Of a stretch of DNA of 23,159 nt, positions 13,254 through 21,100 are shown in pieces. Each line of letters starts with the position of its first letter. Position 1 is the stretch's first letter. A model generated the notes under the pieces. It worked only from the letters and a program-made list of their open reading frames with translations, searched no databases and was not told where the DNA came from. The position numbers and the translations under genes were made by a program. The stretch comes from a virus, in the IMG/VR virus record IMGVR_UViG_3300041410_000005, positions 1 through 23,159 of that record. One strand, written 5' to 3'.

Positions 13254-15565
13254 TGGCGGCGGGGAATGTTCACCCGCTGATCCGCTCCTTTGCTGGCGGC
13301 GAGATCACCCCGGAGATGTTCGGGCGGCTGGACCTGGACAAGTTCCAAACCGGGGTGGCAAGGGCCAAGAACATGCGCATCCTGCCGCACGGGCCAGTTC
13401 AGAACCGCGCTGGGCTGAAGTACGTTCTTGAGGTGAAGGACATCTCCCGAGCGGTGCGGGTGATCCCGTTCGCCTACTCGGCCAGCCAGACCATCATGCT
13501 GGAGTTCGGCCACCAGTACGTGAGGTTCCACACCCAGGGTCTGACGCTGCTCGAAACCGGCCTGGCCATCACCGGCATCACTCAGGCGAATCCTGGAGTC
13601 CTGACCTACACCGGCTCAGACCCCGCCAACGGGGATTGGATGTACCTGTCCGGCATCGTCGGCATGACCGAGCTGAACAGTCGGTTTGTGAAGGTGGCGA
13701 ACGTCAACGCTGGCGCCAACACTTTCCAGCTCACCGACATCCACGGCGGCGCCAACATCAACACCACGGACTTCACCGCGTACGCCAGCGGCGGGACGGC
13801 GGCCAGGGTCTATGAGATCGCCTCACCCTTCGTCGAAGCCGACCTGTTCGATTTGCACTACACGCAATCGGCGGATGTGCTCACGATCACGCACCCGAGT
13901 TACGCGCCTCGTGAGCTTCGGCGCACTGGCGCCACGAACTGGGCTTTCACCTCGGCGTCGTTTGCCCCGGCCATCGCAACCCCAGCCGGGCCGACGATGG
14001 CAACGGGCGGGCCAGGAGGCGGCACCCCGATCGTTCACACCTACACCACAACCGCGGTGTCGGCCGACTCATATGAGGAGTCGCTTGCCTCGCCGACCGG
14101 GGGCGCCAACGTCGACCTGACCGTTGCCGGCAACTACGCATCAATCACGCCTGCGGCGGTCGCTGGAGCGGTTCGCTACAACATCTACAAGGAGGCGAAC
14201 GGTGGCCTGGCGGGCTACATCGGCCAGTCGGACGGGACGGCGTTCCTTGACTACAACGTCACCCCCGACATGAGCCAGACGCCGCCGGAAGCGAACACGC
14301 CGTTCGCCTCGTCGGACAACTACCCGTCGACCGTGACCTACATCGAGCAGCGGCGTTGTTTTGCCGGGACGAACAATCGGCCGCAGCACATCTGGATGAC
14401 GAAGTCAGCGACCGAGGGCAACCTGTCGCAATCGGTCCCGTTGCGCGACAACGACGCCATCATCCTGCGCATCGCCGCCAGCCAGCAGAACCGGATTCGC
14501 CACGTCATCGGGCTGGGGGATCTGATCGCGCTGACCGCCGGTGGCGAGTTCCGCCTCTACGCAGCCGGCACCGATGTCCTGACCCCATCCAGCACCACCC
14601 CGAAGCCGCAGAGCTACGTCGGGGCTTCCAACGTCCAGCCGGTTGTGGCTGAGAACGCTGTTCTGTACGAGCAAGCTTCAGGCGGCCACATGCGGGAGTT
14701 CGCCTATGCGGGCGACGGGTTGAACGGGGCGCTCTACAAGACTAACGACATCAGCATCCTCGCGCCGCACTTGTTCGACGACTACACGATGACTGACATC
14801 GCGTTCAGCCGGACGGCATCCTGCCCCTCTCTGATGGTGTCTCGCAGCGATGGAAAGCTGCTGACGATGACCTACGTGCCAGGGCAGAACGTTCGCGCCT
14901 GGTCGTGGTGGGAGACCAATGGCGAGTTCGAGTCGGTTTCGTGCGTGACCGAAGGGGCCGAGGATGTTGCCTACTTCGTGGTCAAGCGCACGATCAACGG
15001 CCGGGAAGTGCGCAACATCGAGTGCGCCCACACCCGCCGGTTCACCGAGAAGGAGGATGCCTTCTTCGTCGATTGCGGACTGACCTATGACGGGGCTGCC
15101 GCAACCACCATCAGCAACCTCTGGCACCTCGAAGGAGAAACGGTGGTGGCCACTGCTGATGGTGCAGTTGTCCGGAACCTGACTGTGGAGGATGGGCAGA
15201 TCACACTTCCAGCCGCCGCGCAGAAGGTGCACATCGGGCTGTCATACACCTCGAACATGAAGACGCTTCCCCTGTCCTGGCAGGCTGACGGCTACGGGCA
15301 AGGCATCGTCAAGAACATCAACCGGGTGGGTGTTCGGGTGTCCAACTCCAGCGGGGTGCGCGTCGGGCCGGCGGACGGCACGCTGTACGAGATCAAGCAG
15401 CGGACCACGGAAGTCTATGGAGCCGCACCTGAAATGCTCCAGGGCTGGCAGCACACCAACATTGCCCCCAAGTGGGACGCCGATGGCGCGGTGGAGATCG
15501 AGCAGACAGACCCGCTGCCGGTGACCATCCTGGCGATGGTGCTGCATGTCTCGGTTGGCGGTTGA
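13253..15565 (+). CDS. Tail nozzle (tail tubular protein B-like)
   Basis: A 770-residue protein that should form the hexameric tail nozzle. The N-terminal GGEITPEMFGRLDLDKFQTG (about residues 15-34), then ARAKNMRILPHGPVQNRAGL, matches the podoviral nozzle pattern of a Gly-Gly-Glu start, a Gly-Arg-x-Asp-Leu segment and a Gly-rich turn before an Arg-x-Gly. The remainder is beta-rich with repeated Tyr/Thr/Gly stretches, as expected for the platform and propeller domains; a Pro/Gly/Thr-rich insertion lies near residues 240-270. A role in receptor contact is possible. Its end overlaps the GNAT-like gene by 20 bases. Confidence 0.87.
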   Translation: MAAGNVHPLIRSFAGGEITPEMFGRLDLDKFQTGVARAKNMRILPHGPVQNRAGLKYVLEVKDISRAVRVIPFAYSASQTIMLEFGHQYVRFHTQGLTLLETGLAITGITQANPGVLTYTGSDPANGDWMYLSGIVGMTELNSRFVKVANVNAGANTFQLTDIHGGANINTTDFTAYASGGTAARVYEIASPFVEADLFDLHYTQSADVLTITHPSYAPRELRRTGATNWAFTSASFAPAIATPAGPTMATGGPGGGTPIVHTYTTTAVSADSYEESLASPTGGANVDLTVAGNYASITPAAVAGAVRYNIYKEANGGLAGYIGQSDGTAFLDYNVTPDMSQTPPEANTPFASSDNYPSTVTYIEQRRCFAGTNNRPQHIWMTKSATEGNLSQSVPLRDNDAIILRIAASQQNRIRHVIGLGDLIALTAGGEFRLYAAGTDVLTPSSTTPKPQSYVGASNVQPVVAENAVLYEQASGGHMREFAYAGDGLNGALYKTNDISILAPHLFDDYTMTDIAFSRTASCPSLMVSRSDGKLLTMTYVPGQNVRAWSWWETNGEFESVSCVTEGAEDVAYFVVKRTINGREVRNIECAHTRRFTEKEDAFFVDCGLTYDGAAATTISNLWHLEGETVVATADGAVVRNLTVEDGQITLPAAAQKVHIGLSYTSNMKTLPLSWQADGYGQGIVKNINRVGVRVSNSSGVRVGPADGTLYEIKQRTTEVYGAAPEMLQGWQHTNIAPKWDADGAVEIEQTDPLPVTILAMVLHVSVGG

Positions 15566-16022
15566 GTTCAGGGCGCCCAGGGCAGGTGATGTAGACGCCC
15601 TCCTGGCGAACCTTCGCCCCGAAGACCAAGCCGAGGTTGACGCCCTCCTAGGCCCGGGCGAGATCGCCAAGAAGCTGCCCGACAGCGTACGGGATTCCAT
15701 CCTGTCCTGGACCGTGGAGGCTGATGGGGAGGTGGTCTGCATGCTCGGACTCACCGCTGTTTCCTTGCTCGGGGATCACGGCGTTCCGTGGATGCTCGGG
15801 ACGCCCCTGGTTGACGTGCATCGGCGTGGACTTGTTCGTATCGCGCCTTCCTACATTGCCCGCATGCTGGCGATCTATCCGACGCTGCTGAACGCTGTCG
15901 ACGCGCGAAACACGAAGGCCATCGGCTGGCTGAGGCGCGTCGGCTTCACCCTTCTTCCGCCCCAGCCACTGGGCGTTGCCGGCTTGCCGTTCCACATCTT
16001 CTTCATGAACCGCCATGTGTGA
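15546..16022 (+). CDS. GNAT-like internal virion protein (T7 gp13-like)
   Basis: A 158-residue protein with an acetyltransferase fold signature: acidic start VEFRAPRAGDVDALLANLRP, a central strand VCMLGLTAVSLLGDHGVPWM, and the C-terminal DARNTKAIGWLRRVGFTLLP (about residues 118-137), which is the GNAT helix-turn-Gly-Phe pattern. T7-type phages carry a GNAT-like protein at this place, before the ejection proteins. The acetyl-CoA binding loop (Q/RxxGxG/A) is not clear, so it may be structural and not catalytic. It overlaps its upstream neighbour by 20 bases and the next gene by 8 bases. Confidence 0.75.
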   Translation: MSRLAVEFRAPRAGDVDALLANLRPEDQAEVDALLGPGEIAKKLPDSVRDSILSWTVEADGEVVCMLGLTAVSLLGDHGVPWMLGTPLVDVHRRGLVRIAPSYIARMLAIYPTLLNAVDARNTKAIGWLRRVGFTLLPPQPLGVAGLPFHIFFMNRHV

Positions 16023-16572
16023 GCCGACCACCATCGCGCTAGTTGCCGCCGTGGCAATCTCGGCGGTGTCTGCCTATTCCTCGGCTGAAGCTCAGAAGAA
16101 CCAGGCCGAGTACCAGTCGAAGGTTGCCAAGAACAACGCCAAGGTTGCGGAGTGGCAAGCGGCTGATGCGAAGGCCAGGGGCGATCAGGAGGCGGCCAAC
16201 GTCAGGCGGAAGTATGCGGCGCTTCAGGGTACGCAGGCGGCCTCACTCGCAGCTCGGGGCCTGGACATCAGCGAGGGATCTGCAAACGCGATCCTGACGG
16301 ACACCGACTTCTTCAGCGCCTACGACCAGAACGTGACGCGCTCGAACGCCGAGCGGGAGGCCTGGGGCCACAAGGTGCGGGCAGGCAACTTCGCCGGGGA
16401 TGCGGCCTACTACGGCTCCGTCGCCGACGCACAGAACCCGCTGCTGTCGGGTGTGCTGGCGGGGGCGCAAACGTACTTCGGCATGGGCGGCTACCGCAGC
16501 AAGGCCCCGGCCGGCCAGGGCACCGACCTGATGGGCTCTGCAACCTCTGTTGACCCGAGCTGGTACGGATGA
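16015..16572 (+). CDS. Internal virion (ejection) protein, T7 gp14-like
   Basis: A 185-residue protein that starts MCEPTTIALVAAVAISAVSA, a hydrophobic helix followed by a long Ala/Lys/Gln helical region (SSAEAQKNQAEYQSKVAKNN onward to about residue 75). This build fits the small ejection protein that inserts into the host envelope and forms a channel for DNA. The C-terminal third is Gly/Ala/Tyr-rich and ends DPSWYG. Order in the genome (GNAT-like, this, helical protein, giant protein) is that of the ejection proteins of T7-like phages. Confidence 0.8.
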   Translation: MCEPTTIALVAAVAISAVSAYSSAEAQKNQAEYQSKVAKNNAKVAEWQAADAKARGDQEAANVRRKYAALQGTQAASLAARGLDISEGSANAILTDTDFFSAYDQNVTRSNAEREAWGHKVRAGNFAGDAAYYGSVADAQNPLLSGVLAGAQTYFGMGGYRSKAPAGQGTDLMGSATSVDPSWYG

Positions 16573-18197
16573 AAGTTCCAACCGTAGACGGCCCGAGCGT
16601 TTCCCAGCAGGCCGCCCCAAACGCCTACCAGACCGCGCCCCAAGGCGGCGGGGCTGCTGCTGTCCGCGCGCAGCAGTTCGGCCAACTGGCGGGGACGGTC
16701 GACGCCTACGCGCAGCACGTCCAGCGCGAGCAGAACAAGGCAGACCTCGATGCGGTGTTCCGCTCAGAAACCGCACTGAAGGACGACTACCTCACGTTTG
16801 AGCGCGAGGAACTGGGCCGCAAGGGCATCGATGCCAAGGGCGCTGCGGAGCGCGCAGAGAAGTGGTGGGGCGAGGCCAGGCTGAAGTATTCGGAGGGCCT
16901 GAGCGAGCGCGCGCAGATGGCGTACCGCCGCAGCTACACCCAGTTGCGGCAATCCAGCGCCAGCACCCTCATGCGCCACGAGCAGGTGCAGACCGATGCG
17001 GCATTGGGCGAGTCCGCTCAAGCCCGGGTGTCCACAGCCGTCCAGATGGCGACCGCCGATCCTTCTCCCGAGCGGCTGGAGAACTCGCGCCGCGAGATCA
17101 CCGAAGCGGTGAACATCGTCGGGAAGATGGCCGGGCTTCCTCCTGAAGCCATCCAGGCGAAGCTGAACGAGTCCATGACCATGATGCACTCTGGCGTGGT
17201 CATGCGCCTGCTTGACTCCGAGAAGACCGACGACGCCAAGGCGTACTACTACACCCACAAGAAAGAGATCGACGGCGGCACCCAGTTGACGATCGAGAAG
17301 GCGCTGGAGCGAGATGGGCGCTTGCAGAAGACGCAAGAGGCCGCGGACGGGATCATGCTCAAGTTCGGGGACCTCGGCTCAGCGATGGAGCACGTCGAGA
17401 AGGCCTATGCCGGGGAAGACGAGAAGCTGATCAAGGCCGAGGTTCAAAGCCGTTTCACCACGCGGCAGGCGGCCAGCAATGCCATGTCGCAGAAGGCCTA
17501 TGAGTCGAGCGTCCTGGCGGTGGCTGAAGGGCGGAAGGTTCCGGCCAGCCTGTGGACGCAGATGGACGACGGGCACAAGGCGGCCATCATCGATCGACAG
17601 CGGGCCGAAGCCAAGCGCCGGGAAACCGAAGCGGCAGGCGGAAGCGTCAAAACCGTCTTCACCGAGTGGGACAAGCTGAACCGCATGGTGACCGACGACC
17701 CGAAGGCGTTCGCCGCCTTGGATCTGGAGCGCTACTCGGACAAGGTGAGCCGGCAGGATCTGATGGAGTTCGCCGGGGTGCAACGCAAGATCAGGTCCGG
17801 CGACGACAAGCCGATCAAGGATGCCGCCACCCTGGCGCAGCAGATCGACGTCGTTCAAGACCAACTCAAGATCAAGCCGAACACCCCGCAGAGCGCCACC
17901 CTTCGCAAGGCCGTCAATGACGCGGTGAACGTCGAGCAGCAGCAGAAAGACAAGGTGCTGACCTACGAGGAGCGCCAGAAGGTGATCGACCGGACGGTGA
18001 TGGAGTTCGCTGTCCCCGGCACCTTGTGGGACAGCACCAAGCGCGCCTACGAGATGACGCCAGAAGAGAAGGCCAAGGCCAAGCCGAAGATCAGCCCTGC
18101 CGACCGCTCGGCGATCGAGGCGAAGCTGCGGGCCGCTGGCCGGCCGGCTGACGAAGCCGCGGTGATGGAGTGGTACCGCCGCTGGAAGGGGCTCTGA
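16569..18197 (+). CDS. Internal virion (ejection) protein, T7 gp15-like
   Basis: A 542-residue, almost wholly helical and highly charged protein. It starts with a flexible Gly/Ala/Gln-rich segment (residues 1-35) and then long predicted helices such as AYAQHVQREQNKADLDAVFR and LMRHEQVQTDAALGE. Charged Glu/Lys/Gln stretches alternate up to the end (EEKAKAKPKISPADRSAIEA). This matches the middle ejection protein of podoviruses, which builds the periplasmic tunnel together with the next gene product. The start overlaps the preceding stop (ATGA) and the stop overlaps the next start (TGATG). No enzymatic motif is visible. Confidence 0.78.
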   Translation: MKVPTVDGPSVSQQAAPNAYQTAPQGGGAAAVRAQQFGQLAGTVDAYAQHVQREQNKADLDAVFRSETALKDDYLTFEREELGRKGIDAKGAAERAEKWWGEARLKYSEGLSERAQMAYRRSYTQLRQSSASTLMRHEQVQTDAALGESAQARVSTAVQMATADPSPERLENSRREITEAVNIVGKMAGLPPEAIQAKLNESMTMMHSGVVMRLLDSEKTDDAKAYYYTHKKEIDGGTQLTIEKALERDGRLQKTQEAADGIMLKFGDLGSAMEHVEKAYAGEDEKLIKAEVQSRFTTRQAASNAMSQKAYESSVLAVAEGRKVPASLWTQMDDGHKAAIIDRQRAEAKRRETEAAGGSVKTVFTEWDKLNRMVTDDPKAFAALDLERYSDKVSRQDLMEFAGVQRKIRSGDDKPIKDAATLAQQIDVVQDQLKIKPNTPQSATLRKAVNDAVNVEQQQKDKVLTYEERQKVIDRTVMEFAVPGTLWDSTKRAYEMTPEEKAKAKPKISPADRSAIEAKLRAAGRPADEAAVMEWYRRWKGL

Positions 18198-21100
18198 TGG
18201 CGTCGTTCGACGAATTCTTCGACGCTGAAGAGAAGCGCGTCAAGCAGGCCGATGCGCAGCGCATGGTGCCTGGAAGCCCAGCCAACGATGCCGGCTTCGA
18301 TTCCTTCTTCGACCAGCAGCAAGGCGTCCAGCGCCGGGCCAACCTGCGGGAGGCGGCTGCAACCAGCCCCGAGCAGGCAGGAGAGGCCGCACGCCTGGCC
18401 AAGCGCTATCCGGCCCCCGAAGATGTCCTGCTGCGCAACCTGCGGGACGTGCAGATTCAGGCAGCGGTCGAAGACGCAGATCAGCGGCTGAAGACCTCCC
18501 CGAAGCTGGCCCAGGCGCTTGGGGACAAGCCATTCCTCTACAAGCAGACGGCGGATGATGTGCCCGTCTTGGCCTCGCTGGAGCAGTTCGCCGCAGACAC
18601 GTGGGGCTCGGTCAAAGCAGGCACGTACAGCGCCAGCCGCGGGGCGGGCGGGTTTTTCCAAGGCGGGTTTGAGCTTGTCGCACCGCTGCTTGACGTTCTG
18701 GAGAACTACCCGGAGGTTGGCGGCAACCCGCTTCGCCGCGTCGCCGAAGGCTTCTCCATGCTCGGGGAGGCCAACAAGCAGAGCGCTGCTGCTGTGCGCC
18801 CGAAGACTGACGGCCCGCTGGAGGGTGGTTTCCAGTCCGGCATCGAGTCGTTCACGCAGAACGCGATTGCGCTGCCGGCTGCGTTCCTGAACCCGTCCGC
18901 CAGCTTGGCGATGATGACCGGCTTCACGGGCGGCAATGCCTACGAAGACGCCCGGGCCAAGGGCCTGCCGATGTCGCAGGCGCTGCCTTACGCCACCAGC
19001 CAGGCGGCTATCGAGTACGCCACCGAGAGGCTGCCCCTCCTGAAGCTGATCGGGGATGTCAAGGCGGGCACGCCGTTCCTGAAGACGCTGGCGACCCAAG
19101 CTGCATTGGAGATCCCCGGCGAGCAGGTGGCTACCGTCCTGCAAGACCTGAACGAGTGGGCCGTCCTGAACCCGGAGAAGCCGTTTGCGGAGTACGTGAA
19201 GGAGCGGCCGAACGCGGCCCTCCAGACCCTCGTGGCGACGGTGGTTGGCACGGGCGGGAACGTCACCCTGACGACGGCGATCGAGAAGGCCGTCAACACG
19301 GTGGCCAAGGCCGGACAGCAGCAGGATCAGGCGCAGCAGTTCTCCGAAGCGCTGGGCAAGATGCTGGAGACGGCCGAGAAGTCGAAGCTACGCGAGCGCA
19401 ACCCGGAAGACTTCCACGACCTGATGGAGAAGGTTGTTGGCGAAGGCGAAATCTACGTAGATGCCGAGGTGCTGAACCAGCTTCCCGTCGAAGATCAGCA
19501 GGCCCTTCCCCCCGCCGTCATCCAGCAGGTGCCTGCGGCCATCGCTTCGGGCGGCAGCATCGCCATGAGCATGGCCGACGTGCTCACCCTGGCCCCGGGG
19601 ACGCCGCTGCAAGACCTACTCCTGAAGAACGCCCGCGCGACCCCTGACGCGCCGAGCATGGCCGACGCCTCCCAAGCCGACGAGCAGGCGAAGGAGTGGA
19701 CGAAGGCCGAGGGCGAGCGAGTGGTGAACGATGCTTTGGCGCAGCAAGAGGCTGTCGCCAGCGCCGAGGCCGTCAAGCAGCAGGTGCTGGAGCAGTTGAA
19801 CACCGCCGGCCGATTCCGCCCTGCCGTGAATGAGCAGTACGCCACCTTCGTGGCTGCGTTCTATTCGGCGATGGCCGGCCGGGCGGGCGTGACGCCGCAG
19901 GAACTGGCGGCGAAGTACCCGCTGCGGGTGGTGTCGACGCTTGCTCAAGAGCAGGCGCTCAACCAGAATGGGGACGATGGACAAGCAGCTGGCGCAACTG
20001 AAGCAGATCTCCCAGGCGAACAGCCAACAGTGGCGGGAGGCGTTCGAGAAGCCGGCGAACGACCCGCAAATCCTGCTGGCGGCCGATCGGCTGATGCGGC
20101 TGCTTCAGTTGAAGACGCCGCGCCTGTTCGACATGAAGCGCTAGCCCAAGGCGCCCGCGGCACCTTCAGCCCGAGCCGGCTGGAGATCGCGCTCGGCTCG
20201 AATGCCGACCTCAGCACCTTCCTGCACGAGACCGGGCATTTCTTCCTGGAGGTGGCCGCCGACATGGCGAGCCAGCCCAATGCCCCGGCAGACCTCCAGA
20301 AGGACATCGCCACGCTGATGCAGTGGTTCGGCGTTCCAGACGTGCAGACGTGGAACGGCATGAGCCTTGACCAGCAGCGGCCGTATCACGAGCGCTTCGC
20401 CGAGTCGGTGGAGCAGTACCTGATGGAGGGCCGCGCGCCGAGCGTGGAACTGCTGCCGGTCTTCCGCCGCTTCCGCACTTGGCTGGCCAGCGTCTACAAG
20501 TCGGTGCAAAACTTCCTTGGCAACAAGAAAGACAGCCCCATCCAGCTCAGCGACGAGGTGCGGCAAGTGCTGGACCGCATGCTCGCCAGCCAGGAGCAGA
20601 TTGCCCAGGCCGAAGAGGTGGCCGGGCTTGTCCCCGACGAAGAGGCCACCCAGCGAGCCGTCGAGAAGCTGACGGCCCGCTCGCTGCGTGACCTGAAGTG
20701 GACGGTGGGGGCGCGCTCCAAGGCAATCAAGGCGCTTCAGGCTGAGGCGAAGTCAACCCGCAAGGCGGTGGAGGCTGAGGTTCGCGCGGAAATCGAGGCG
20801 CTTCCTGCCATGCAGGCGAAGGTGGCGCTCAAGGGCAAGACCCTGGCCGCCGATGATCTCGAACTGGTGGCGGTCACCTTCGGCTTCGATTCGGCCGATG
20901 CGATGCTTCAGGCGATCGACGCCCTTGGCTCGAAAACTGACCTCGTCAAGGCCATGACCGATCAGCGCATGCTGCAAGAGCATGGCGACCTGATCGATCA
21001 GCAGGCCATCGAGCAGGCGGCGAATGAGGCGGTCCACAACCAAGCTCGCGCCCGCGCCCTGGCTTCTGAGCTTCGGACTCAGGCCGAGGCCATGAACCAG

